A stretch of 6,437 bases of DNA, from NCBI GenBank assembly GCA_021794335.1, contig JAJYQZ010000173.1:1-6437 (forward strand), written 5' to 3'. This document shows positions 1-5,951 of the stretch, piece by piece. The notes under the pieces were generated by a model that was given only the letters and a program-made list of their open reading frames with translations, did not search any database and was not told where the DNA came from. Origin of the DNA: a bacterium. GTDB taxonomy: Bacteria; SZUA-79; Acidulodesulfobacterales; Acidulodesulfobacteraceae. The position numbers and the translations under genes are program-made. Numbering within the stretch: position 1 is the first letter of the stretch; each line of letters starts with the position of its first letter.

Positions 1-2
1 AG

Positions 3-170
3 AATTTGCTTTTCATAAAAAAATTTAGCTTGCAATATAATAAGTTTTTTTATAATGTAAATAAAAAAGATTTGAAAACCGGCTATTATATTTTTTGCGT
101 CCGCAGCAAAGATAATTTTGGAATAAAATCCGAGTTTTCGAATTATATAGCCGTTCATATAGTAATATAG
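3..170 (+). CDS. C-terminal end of a fibronectin type III-like protein (5' end outside window)
   Basis: An open frame enters from the left edge and stops at TAG 168-170. Its last stretch, which includes TGYYIFCVRSKDNFG and ends KSEFSNYIAVHIVI, has the typical pattern of the end of a fibronectin III domain: a Y-x-F/R-V-R-S/A strand, a D-N/x-G turn, then S-E-F-S-N before the last strand. Such domains are usually in secreted or envelope proteins and act as spacers or binding modules. No start codon is visible, so length, signal peptide and other domains cannot be judged. It is followed 100 bases later by a membrane-anchored NHL propeller protein, so both may belong to an envelope-associated gene set. 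The domain call rests on pattern recognition over about 55 residues; it could be another Ig-like fold. Confidence 0.6.
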   Translation, partial: NLLFIKKFSLQYNKFFYNVNKKDLKTGYYIFCVRSKDNFGIKSEFSNYIAVHIVI

Positions 171-186
171 CGGAAAAAAAATGAAC

Positions 187-224
187 CGGAGCTTGCCCTT
201 CCTGCTTGAACGGAGGGGAATCCG
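187..224 (+). other. Imperfect stem-loop between the FnIII-like gene and the NHL gene
   Basis: CGGA 187-190 pairs with TCCG 221-224, TT 193-194 with AA 219-220, and CCCTTCC 196-202 with GGAGGGG 212-218 (one G-U pair), leaving a 9-base loop and small bulges at 191-192 and 195. No T-run follows, so it is not a standard intrinsic terminator. The GGGGAATCC segment resembles one half of the dRS3-like repeats seen elsewhere in the window, so it may be a decayed copy. Function unknown. Confidence 0.35.
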
Positions 225-258
225 AAAATTAATTTCACTTCTAAACAATAATCGTATC

Positions 259-263
259 GGAGG
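259..263 (+). promoter_or_regulatory. Strong Shine-Dalgarno for the NHL gene
   Basis: GGAGG lies 7 bases before ATG 271. It is the clearest ribosome binding site in the window and fixes the start of the NHL protein; most other genes here have weak or distant sites. Confidence 0.75.
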
Positions 264-270
264 CATTTAG

Positions 271-1314
271 ATGGCCTTATTTAAGGAAAAACTTAATAAA
301 ATATTCTTTTTATTAAGCATAATCATAATTGTAATACTTGCCGTTTTGCTGTTTCAAAAAAGGTTCGGGCTTTATTTTAAAAAGGTTCCCTATTCTATAA
401 AATTGGTTCGCGTTATAGGGGGGAAGTCCAACCTTAAGGGTCCTGCCGATGTTTTTTTCGGAGCTAAGAATAACCTGTATGTCGTCGATTCAGGCAATGC
501 AAGAATAATAAAATTTAATCTGGGTGGAAATTATCTGCGCCAATGGGGCATCGAAGGCAAGACGACGGGCGAGTTCATGGTTCCTTTATACGGGTGTACT
601 TACGGGAATCCCGAAAGAATTTTTATAGTCGATTCGGGAAATTCAAGAATTCAGATTTTTAAGCCTAACGGAAGTTTTATTTCGGAATTCGGAAAAACCT
701 CGAATTCCAAAAGATTATTAATAGAGCCGACATTTTTGGGTTTTGCGTATAATAGAATTTATGTTGCAAACTCCGGGGCTAACGATATACTTATTTATTT
801 AAAAAACGGCCAGTTTTACGAAAGGAAAAAAAATCTAAAATTAACCGATACCGGCGGTTCGGCAAAAACTGGAAAGCGTCGCCGCGGGAAAGGCAAAATA
901 AACCTTGGCAATGTAGCATTTAAAAAACCGGTAAGCATGGCTTTTTCCCGGAAATATATTTATGTATCGGATTACAGCCTGTCTAAAATACTTGTTTTTA
1001 ACAGGCAGTTTGATTATATAGGCTCAATCGGCACGCCGGGGGATAACGGCTACAAACTTTATCATCCCGTCGGCATTGTTTATAAAAACGGGTATCTTTA
1101 TGTCGCGAATTACGGAAGAAGCATTATAACGGTTTTTAAGCTGGTTAACGGCTATGATGTCGTAAAATCCTACAATTTCGGCACCCCCGGGACAGGGAGC
1201 AGGAACTTTAATCACGAATCGAATATTTCCATATCTAAAAACGGCAAGTACATGGCGGTAGCCGATACCAATAACGACAATATATTAATATACCGGATAT
1301 TCGGAACCGATTAA
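271..1314 (+). CDS. Membrane-anchored NHL-repeat beta-propeller protein
   Basis: A 347-residue protein with a short basic N-terminus and one hydrophobic segment at about residues 11-28, most simply a signal anchor that puts the rest outside the cytoplasm. The remainder reads as six NHL-type blades, at about 57-93, 104-141, 153-187, 219-254, 265-304 and 315-345. Repeated cores such as LYVVDSGNARIIKF, IFIVDSGNSRIQIF, IYVANSGANDILIY and LYVANYGRSIITVF show the usual hydrophobic-V-x-D/N-S/Y-G-N-x-R-I-x-x-F/Y pattern. Six blades match a closed NHL propeller. Between blades 3 and 4 there is a basic Gly/Lys/Arg-rich insert (about 190-212, with KRRRGKGK) that is not part of a blade. NHL propellers bind proteins, peptides or nucleic acids, and some relatives are lyases; no catalytic motif can be recognised, so the ligand is unknown. 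The start is set by GGAGG 259-263. The flavoprotein gene begins 15 bases after the stop, suggesting one transcript. Confidence 0.85.
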   Translation: MALFKEKLNKIFFLLSIIIIVILAVLLFQKRFGLYFKKVPYSIKLVRVIGGKSNLKGPADVFFGAKNNLYVVDSGNARIIKFNLGGNYLRQWGIEGKTTGEFMVPLYGCTYGNPERIFIVDSGNSRIQIFKPNGSFISEFGKTSNSKRLLIEPTFLGFAYNRIYVANSGANDILIYLKNGQFYERKKNLKLTDTGGSAKTGKRRRGKGKINLGNVAFKKPVSMAFSRKYIYVSDYSLSKILVFNRQFDYIGSIGTPGDNGYKLYHPVGIVYKNGYLYVANYGRSIITVFKLVNGYDVVKSYNFGTPGTGSRNFNHESNISISKNGKYMAVADTNNDNILIYRIFGTD

Positions 1315-1329
1315 AATCCAAAACCATAT

Positions 1330-2412
1330 ATGCGAACGGCGGCCGCAATAATAGGCGCGGGCCCCGCGGGGGCATCATGCGCGTATTCCCTATCCCTTAA
1401 GGGTATAGAAAATGTTTTAATCGATAAAAGAAAAATCATAGGTTTTCCCGTTCAATGCGCGGAATTTGTCAGCCGCAATATAAATCAATTCGTTAATTTG
1501 GCCGAGATTCCTTCCGCTATAAACCAAAAAGTTAGTTTTATGGACATCGATACGGGCAAAAATCTTTACAGGTCGGAAGGGAAAGGGTATATATTAAATA
1601 GGGATGTTTTTGACGACTATATAGTCAAATCGGCGGTTAAAGCCGGAACTAATTTGTTTAAACAGACAAATATTCTGAAAATTAACGCGGATGAAAATAA
1701 GATAATCGGCGTGCGTATAGCGGATAATAAACCTATAGAAATTAACTACGATTATTTAATTATAGCGTCCGGTCCCAAAAATAGCTTTGATTTACGCGGT
1801 AATTTTAAACAGGGACTTAAAAATAAATCTTATATTTTTGCGACGCAGGTAAGAGCCGGCCTTTTAAAAGAGGAAGGGCTGGATTCTACTATTTGTTATT
1901 TCAGGCCTTATATACCTTACGGTTATGGCTGGGTTTTTCCGAAAGGCAAATTTGCAAATGTCGGCATAGGCATCGAAAAGCCAAGGACCTTCATGCCCCT
2001 TTCAAGTTCTCTTAATAATTTTCTTAACGAAATAAGAAATAAAGGGCTTATCGGTTCTAAGATATACGGAAAAACATCCGGCCTTGTTCCGGTATCGGGT
2101 TTAAATAATTTATATTCCGGCAATATCGCGTTGTGCGGCGATGCCGCCGGTTTAACGCATCCGATTACCGGAGCGGGCATCGTAAGCGCGGTAATTTCCG
2201 GGAATTTATTGGGCGGTTATGTCGCGGAAAGTTTAAAAACATCAAAAAATTTGTTGGAGGAATATGGGGATGAGCTGGAATCCATTTTTAAAAAACCCCT
2301 GTCAACCGCTTCAAAAAAGCGTTACGAATTATATCCCCAAATGACCGGCGCGGATAATATAGACAAATTAATTAAGCGCCTGTGGCCTTCATTCGAAGAG
2401 TATTACGAATAA
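1330..2412 (+). CDS. Geranylgeranyl-reductase-family FAD-dependent oxidoreductase
   Basis: A 360-residue flavoprotein. The Rossmann dinucleotide site is at the very N-terminus (GAGPAG, residues 9-14), with an acidic residue ending strand 2 (D32, in VLIDKRK) for the FAD ribose. The segment IIGFPVQCAEF (36-46, C43) corresponds to the Cys-containing loop of the geranylgeranyl reductase family. YGWVFPK (199-205) and CGDAAGLTHPITGAGI (269-284) are the family's substrate-side motif and the second FAD-binding motif. Family members saturate isoprenoid chains (chlorophyll or tocopherol phytyl chains, archaeal lipids, menaquinone side chains). In a non-phototrophic bacterium a quinone side chain or another polyprenyl lipid is the likeliest substrate; a prenyl synthase lies 2.2 kb downstream. 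The start must be ATG 1330 because GxGxxG follows at once and the previous gene's stop is 15 bases upstream; no good Shine-Dalgarno is seen, so coupling to the upstream gene is likely. The exact substrate is not known. Confidence 0.85.
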   Translation: MRTAAAIIGAGPAGASCAYSLSLKGIENVLIDKRKIIGFPVQCAEFVSRNINQFVNLAEIPSAINQKVSFMDIDTGKNLYRSEGKGYILNRDVFDDYIVKSAVKAGTNLFKQTNILKINADENKIIGVRIADNKPIEINYDYLIIASGPKNSFDLRGNFKQGLKNKSYIFATQVRAGLLKEEGLDSTICYFRPYIPYGYGWVFPKGKFANVGIGIEKPRTFMPLSSSLNNFLNEIRNKGLIGSKIYGKTSGLVPVSGLNNLYSGNIALCGDAAGLTHPITGAGIVSAVISGNLLGGYVAESLKTSKNLLEEYGDELESIFKKPLSTASKKRYELYPQMTGADNIDKLIKRLWPSFEEYYE

Positions 2413-2477
2413 CCCCCCGATTTTTACCCAAAATTGCCTATAGAAATTAATAAATTGACCTCAATAGTTTAAAAATA

Positions 2478-2505
2478 CTGGATTCCCGCTTTCGCGGGAA
2501 TGACA
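2478..2505 (-). repeat. dRS3-like 28-bp repeat, left inner arm of locus 1
   Basis: Its core is ATTCCCGCTTTCGCGGGAAT, which fits the ATTCCC-N8-GGGAAT form of the neisserial dRS3 repeat. The core is itself a hairpin (8-bp stem, TTTC loop). It is the exact reverse complement of 2536-2563. Confidence 0.9.
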
Positions 2506-2535
2506 TTGAGGATATTAAACGTTTCACCCAATAGA

Positions 2536-2563
2536 TGTCATTCCCGCGAAAGCGGGAATCCAG
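2536..2563 (+). repeat. dRS3-like 28-bp repeat, right inner arm of locus 1
   Basis: Identical over 28 bases to 5878-5905. Read on the + strand the core forms ATTCCCGC-GAAA-GCGGGAAT, an 8-bp stem closed by a GAAA (GNRA-type) tetraloop. Confidence 0.9.
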
Positions 2564-2605
2564 AATTATAATTTTCTATCGGCAAATTTGGGTTTTATTA
2601 AAAAC

Positions 2606-2634
2606 TTGTTTTATGCTTATTAATAGGATAAAAT
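2606..2634 (+). promoter_or_regulatory. Candidate sigma70-type promoter for the RpiB-like/radA genes
   Basis: TTGTTT 2606-2611 and TAAAAT 2629-2634 are separated by 17 bases, with the -10 box about 68 bases before ATG 2702. The -10 matches 5 of 6 consensus positions and the -35 only 3 of 6. It sits just after the repeat element, where a new transcript would be expected to begin. The region is very AT-rich, so chance matches are likely. Confidence 0.35.
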
Positions 2635-2701
2635 AAACTTAACATTGGAATATATAAATATTTTCTAAACCTAAGATTTGGGTAAAAAGGTACCGTTTAT
2701 A

Positions 2702-3214
2702 ATGACGATGCAGCTCAGGGATTGGGTGAATACTTCGGACAGGCAGAATAAAAAAGCATTGAAAATCGGGATATTTTCCGACAAGGATAGCTTTTTCTTT
2801 AAGGAAAAGGTCGGAATTTATCTCGATACAAAATGGACAAGCCTTTACGACTTAGGGCCTTCAAGGATAGATCAGCATAAAGATATATTCAAGATGGCTT
2901 TTAAACTGGGGGAAGCGATAAAGACGGGGAAGCTGGAATTTGGAATTGCCTTGCTTAAAAACAATTATGCCGCCGTTACGGTTTTGCTGAATAAATTCAA
3001 AAATGTAAGAGCCGTCTTTGCGGGAGACGACGAAACTATCGTCAACTCGAGAAAAGAATTTAATGCCAATGCGATAGTCGTCAAAAATAGCGGCGTTACC
3101 ATAGACACAAAAAACTGCGAAAGAGAGATTAATATTTTTCTTTCGACCGATTTTACAGAACAGAATCAAACCGTGCTAAATTTTATTGCTAACGCAGAAA
3201 ACATAAATGTATAA
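2702..3214 (+). CDS. RpiB/LacAB-fold protein lacking the isomerase active site (probable pseudoenzyme)
   Basis: A 170-residue protein whose order of motifs follows ribose-5-phosphate isomerase B: KIGIFSDKDSFFFKEKV (from residue 21), LYDLGPSR (48-55), GIALLKNNYAAVTVLLNK (81-98), VRAVFAGDDET (102-112), SRKEFNAN (116-123) and FLSTDF (146-151). The catalytic elements of the family are replaced. SDHxG is SDKDS, so the His is lost. The C-G-T-G-x-G loop with the catalytic Cys has neither Cys nor the glycines. The His of SRxHNDxN is replaced (SRKEFNAN), and the C-terminal GGRHxxR is replaced by TEQNQT. The only Cys is C139 and the only His H59. The frame is intact and overlaps radA by 8 bases, so it does not look like a decaying gene. 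An in-frame TTG at 2678 would add 8 residues; ATG 2702 was preferred because AAGG 2687-2690 lies 11 bases before it. A role in binding a nucleotide or sugar phosphate, or a structural role, is inference only. Confidence 0.65.
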   Translation: MTMQLRDWVNTSDRQNKKALKIGIFSDKDSFFFKEKVGIYLDTKWTSLYDLGPSRIDQHKDIFKMAFKLGEAIKTGKLEFGIALLKNNYAAVTVLLNKFKNVRAVFAGDDETIVNSRKEFNANAIVVKNSGVTIDTKNCEREINIFLSTDFTEQNQTVLNFIANAENINV

Positions 3215-4562
3215 GTGTAAGAATTGCGGCGCCGCTTCTATAAAATGGGTCGGAAAATGTCCCGAGTGCCAGAGCTATAACACGATGGAGATTGCCCTCC
3301 CAGAGGCAAAATCAACCAAAACCGTCAAGTTATACGACAAGCCCCCGGAAAATTCTCCCGTAACGCCGGTAGAGGCAGAAAGTTCAAAGGCTTTATCCCG
3401 AATTAAAACCGGAATAAACGAGTTCGATGTTTCCGTCGGCTCAGGTTTAGTTAACGGTCAAAGCGTACTGATAGGCGGCGATCCCGGAATAGGCAAATCC
3501 ACCCTTATGCTTCAGATTTCAAACAGGCTTGCTTCGCCCGGTCCAGGTTTAAAGATATTATATATTTCCACCGAAGAATCATTAAACCAGCTTCTTTTGA
3601 GGGCAAAAAGGCTCGGACTTACTTCGGGCAATCTGTTTTTATTATCCCTTAACGATATAAACGAGATATTATATACCGTTAATAACGGGGATTACGATTT
3701 TATAATTATAGATTCCATTCAAAGGGTTACGATGCCGGACTCGGAAACCGCCTACGGAAGCCCTAATTCTTTAAGGGAAATCGCCCACGAGATAACGTCC
3801 GCCTGTCTTAAAAAAAATTGCGGGGTATTTTTTGTGGGACATGTTACCAAAGAGGGTAATTTTGCCGGTCCAAAGACTCTGGAACATATAGTAGATACCG
3901 TTTTATACTTTGATTCGAGCAAAAAGGATTCTTACCGCATATTAAGGTGTTATAAGAATAGATTTGGTTCCACCGACGAAATCGGCGTTTACGAAATGAC
4001 CGAAAACGGACTGGCAGGAGTAAAAAATCCGTCGGCATATTTTATAGAAGAAAGGCAGGCCGGTTCCCCGGGTTCCGTTGTAACGGCATGCATGGAGGGG
4101 ACAAGGTCTTTGCTTGTGGAGGTTCAAGCCCTTGTCGTTCAATCATATATGCCTGTCCCAAAAAGGGTCTGTCTGGGAATAGACGGCGGAAGGGTTTCTA
4201 TTATTGCCGCGGTTTTGGAAAAAAAAGAAGGAATTAAGCTTTCGTCTAAAGAAATTTATGTTAAAATATTCGGAGGGATAAGCATTCAAGAGCCGGGGAT
4301 AGATTTGCCGATCGCGGTTTCCGTTATTTCAAGCTATTTAGAAAAGCCTATCCCCCCTGATTTTATGGCGTTTGGAGAGATCGGTCTTACCGGCGAGGTC
4401 AGGGGGGTTATGAATCCGTCTGCCCGCGTTAAAGAGGCCGTTAATTTAGGTTTTTCTAATATCATACTTCCAGAATCCAATTTAAAAGATATAAAAGGTA
4501 TTAAGGGAATAAATTTTCACCCTGTTTCGAAACTAAAAAAAATCATTGAATATTTAAGTTAA
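3207..4562 (+). CDS. radA: DNA repair protein RadA (Sms), DnaB-like recombination ATPase
   Basis: A 451-residue protein of normal RadA length with all the family modules in order. An N-terminal C4 zinc finger has Cys 4, 7, 18 and 21 (CKNC and CPEC). The RecA-like ATPase core has Walker A GGDPGIGKST (90-99) and a Walker B strand FIIIDS (165-170). The RadA-specific KNRFG motif is at 250-254, and a C-terminal Lon-protease-like domain covers about 285-451 (with IQEPGIDLPIAVSV and FGEIGLTGEVRGV). RadA is a cytoplasmic hexameric helicase-like ATPase that extends heteroduplex and processes branched DNA during recombinational repair. In the Lon-like domain the Ser of the Lon catalytic dyad is not present at the expected place, as is normal for RadA. 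The ATG lies inside the end of the RpiB-like gene (8-base overlap) with only a weak ribosome site, so translation is probably coupled. Confidence 0.97.
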   Translation: MYKCKNCGAASIKWVGKCPECQSYNTMEIALPEAKSTKTVKLYDKPPENSPVTPVEAESSKALSRIKTGINEFDVSVGSGLVNGQSVLIGGDPGIGKSTLMLQISNRLASPGPGLKILYISTEESLNQLLLRAKRLGLTSGNLFLLSLNDINEILYTVNNGDYDFIIIDSIQRVTMPDSETAYGSPNSLREIAHEITSACLKKNCGVFFVGHVTKEGNFAGPKTLEHIVDTVLYFDSSKKDSYRILRCYKNRFGSTDEIGVYEMTENGLAGVKNPSAYFIEERQAGSPGSVVTACMEGTRSLLVEVQALVVQSYMPVPKRVCLGIDGGRVSIIAAVLEKKEGIKLSSKEIYVKIFGGISIQEPGIDLPIAVSVISSYLEKPIPPDFMAFGEIGLTGEVRGVMNPSARVKEAVNLGFSNIILPESNLKDIKGIKGINFHPVSKLKKIIEYLS

Positions 4563-4574
4563 CTGACATAAAAT
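4546..4574 (+). promoter_or_regulatory. Candidate promoter for the polyprenyl synthase gene
   Basis: TTGAAT 4546-4551 (4 of 6) and TAAAAT 4569-4574 (5 of 6) are 17 bases apart, at the end of radA and about 77 bases before the TTG start. The -10 hexamer and spacing equal those of the candidate at 2606-2634. The intervening 88-base gap has no hairpin or other feature. Weak, because the sequence is AT-rich. Confidence 0.3.
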
Positions 4575-4650
4575 AATATAATTTAGGCAATAAACAATAA
4601 ACGGCATAATTAATTAAAAATTTTAACGAAAGATTTAACAGAGATTTAAA

Positions 4651-5619
4651 TTGCAGAATATTTCCTTTGATTACATAGAAGATGAACTAAAAATGGTCGA
4701 AAGCCAGTTTGAAACTCATCTTGCCACCGAAACGCCGTTAATTCATAAAGTTGCGAAATATGTGATTTCAAGCGGCGGAAAAAGGATACGCCCCGTACTC
4801 CTCCTCGTATCTTCAAAAATTTGCGGATATAAAGGCGATGACCATATTCCTTTAGCCGCAGTTATCGAATTTATCCATACGGCTACGCTTCTTCACGACG
4901 ATGTTGTCGATAACGCCCCGTTAAGACGGGGAAAGTCATCTGCAAATACGGTTTTTGGAAATGAAGCTTCGGTGCTTGTAGGCGATTATTTATTCGCAAA
5001 GTCTTTCAATATGCTTTCGGGCATAGGCAATATTGATGTTATAAAGGCGTATTCTATTGCTACGACGCTTATGGCCGAGGGCGAAGTGAAAGAGCTTGTT
5101 AAAACCGCCGATATTAAAACGACGGAGGATGATTATCTCGATATAATTATAAAGAAAACAGCCGTGCTTTTTGCCTGCGCATCGCAAATAGGCGCAATAA
5201 TTTCCCTGAAAAACGACGAATACGGTCAAAACCTTTACGATTACGGTTTAAACATCGGCATCGCATTCCAGCTTATGGACGATGCCCTCGATTATACTTC
5301 AAACGAAGAATTCGGCAAGTTTATAGGCAATGATTTAAAGGAGGGCAAGCTCACCCTTCCGCTCATCCATACCATGGAAAGATGCCTTAATAGCGAGAAA
5401 GATATCGTTTCCGGAATTATTTATAAGAAAAAACTTACGAACGCAGACCTTCAAGCTGTTTTAAAACTTGTAAAAAGCTATGACTCGATAGATTACACTA
5501 TATCAAAAGCAAAGGCGGCCGTTTTGAAAGCAAAAGAAAATTTAAATGTTTTTCCAGATTCGGAACACAAAAGAAATTTAACGGATATAGCAAATTACAT
5601 AATAGAAAGGAAATTATAA
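4651..5619 (+). CDS. ispB: Long-chain all-trans polyprenyl diphosphate synthase
   Basis: A 322-residue class I prenyl elongase. It adds isopentenyl diphosphate units to an allylic primer to build a polyprenyl diphosphate, usually the quinone side chain. Seen are SGGKRIRP (41-48), the first aspartate-rich motif DDVVD (83-87, in LLHDDVVDNAPLRRG), a GDYLFAK helix (111-117) and the second aspartate motif in QLMDDALDY (207-215). The fifth residue before the first Asp is a small Ala (A78, in EFIHTATLLHDD), not the bulky aromatic of short-chain enzymes, which points to a long product (about C35-C50); the exact length cannot be read. TTG 4651 is chosen as start because a stop lies 15 bases upstream in frame, the next Met is residue 14, and GAG 4641-4643 precedes it. 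The symbol follows the family; hepT or another name would suit other products. It follows radA by 88 bases and precedes the second repeat element. Confidence 0.9.
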   Translation: MQNISFDYIEDELKMVESQFETHLATETPLIHKVAKYVISSGGKRIRPVLLLVSSKICGYKGDDHIPLAAVIEFIHTATLLHDDVVDNAPLRRGKSSANTVFGNEASVLVGDYLFAKSFNMLSGIGNIDVIKAYSIATTLMAEGEVKELVKTADIKTTEDDYLDIIIKKTAVLFACASQIGAIISLKNDEYGQNLYDYGLNIGIAFQLMDDALDYTSNEEFGKFIGNDLKEGKLTLPLIHTMERCLNSEKDIVSGIIYKKKLTNADLQAVLKLVKSYDSIDYTISKAKAAVLKAKENLNVFPDSEHKRNLTDIANYIIERKL

Positions 5620-5654
5620 CTTATGCCCTAATCCTGCAATAGAATTTTAATTTT

Positions 5655-5681
5655 CTGGATTCCCGCTTTCGCGGGAATGAC
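5655..5681 (-). repeat. dRS3-like repeat, left inner arm of locus 2
   Basis: Identical to the first 27 bases of 2478-2505 and inverted relative to 5878-5905. It contains the ATTCCC-N8-GGGAAT core with a TTTC loop. Confidence 0.9.
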
Positions 5682-5711
5682 TTCGGGAAAATTTATCCTT
5701 AACCCGTCAGG

Positions 5712-5745
5712 TGTCCCAACCCGCTTCAGCGGGAATCCATACAAA
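5712..5745 (+). repeat. Degenerate first unit of the tandem array
   Basis: A 34-base copy that shares the GCGGGAATCCATACAAA end with the following perfect units. Its first half is diverged (CCAACCCGCTTCAGCGGG) and keeps a 5-bp CCCGC/GCGGG stem. Probably an older unit at the edge of the array. Confidence 0.75.
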
Positions 5746-5877
5746 TGTCATTCCTACGTAGGCGGGAATCCATACAAATGTCATTCCTACGTAGGCGGGA
5801 ATCCATACAAATGTCATTCCTACGTAGGCGGGAATCCATACAAATGTCATTCCTACGTAGGCGGGAATCCATACAAA
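5746..5877 (+). repeat. Four identical 33-bp tandem repeats
   Basis: Units at 5746-5778, 5779-5811, 5812-5844 and 5845-5877 are identical. Each holds a dRS3-like core ATTCCTACGTAGGCGGGAAT (6-bp stem with one G-T pair and an 8-base loop), followed by CCATACAAA, and contains the 10-base palindrome CCTACGTAGG. There is no variable spacer between units, so it is not a CRISPR array. Perfect identity suggests recent expansion by slippage or unequal recombination. Confidence 0.93.
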
Positions 5878-5905
5878 TGTCATTCCCGCGAAAGCGGGAA
5901 TCCAG
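5878..5905 (+). repeat. dRS3-like repeat, right inner arm of locus 2
   Basis: Identical over 28 bases to 2536-2563. It closes the tandem array and has the GAAA-loop hairpin core. Confidence 0.9.
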
Positions 5906-5947
5906 AAATTGCAGAGCTTTAGGGTATATCATAATAAATTATATTGC

Positions 5948-5951
5948 AGGA
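5948..5951 (+). promoter_or_regulatory. Shine-Dalgarno of lysA, inside the outer repeat arm
   Basis: AGGA lies 8 bases before ATG 5960. It is within the arm 5942-5957 that can pair perfectly with 5626-5641, so a transcript running through from the prenyl synthase could hide this site. Confidence 0.5.

Larger units (their letters stand above)
2426..2593. repeat. Nested inverted-repeat element, locus 1
   Basis: Two layers of inverted repeat fill most of the gap between the flavoprotein and the RpiB-like gene. The inner layer is a perfect 28-bp inverted pair (2478-2505 and 2536-2563) around a 30-base centre. The outer layer is a 21-bp pair (2426-2446 and 2573-2593) that matches at 19 of 21 positions. 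The gap between outer and inner arms is 31 bases on the left and 9 on the right. The outer arm sequence is not shared with the second element at 5626-5957, while the inner arm is. There is no coding capacity. As RNA the region would fold into a long branched hairpin and could slow or stop transcription, but no T-run is present. Confidence 0.85.

Noticed and set aside
1923..2180. Minus-strand frame inside the flavoprotein gene, and similar minus-strand frames inside the NHL, RpiB-like, radA and prenyl synthase genes
   Set aside because: They lie fully inside genes with clear family motifs, have no recognisable domains and no ribosome sites.
2478..2563. Intrinsic terminator after the flavoprotein gene
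   Set aside because: The hairpins are strong but no T-run follows either arm, and the same sequence occurs elsewhere as a dispersed repeat. Termination may still occur, but it cannot be called from sequence.
4059..4562. Active Lon-type protease domain in RadA
   Set aside because: The Lon-like fold is normal in RadA, and the catalytic Ser context is not seen in IQEPGIDLPIAV; it is a structural domain in this family.
5746..5905. CRISPR array
   Set aside because: The units are directly adjacent with no variable spacers, the repeats are internally palindromic dRS3-like elements, and no cas gene is present.
5909..5937. Promoter for lysA (TTGCAG, 17 bases, TAATAA)
   Set aside because: Only 3 of 6 matches in each box in an AT-rich stretch; not better than chance.
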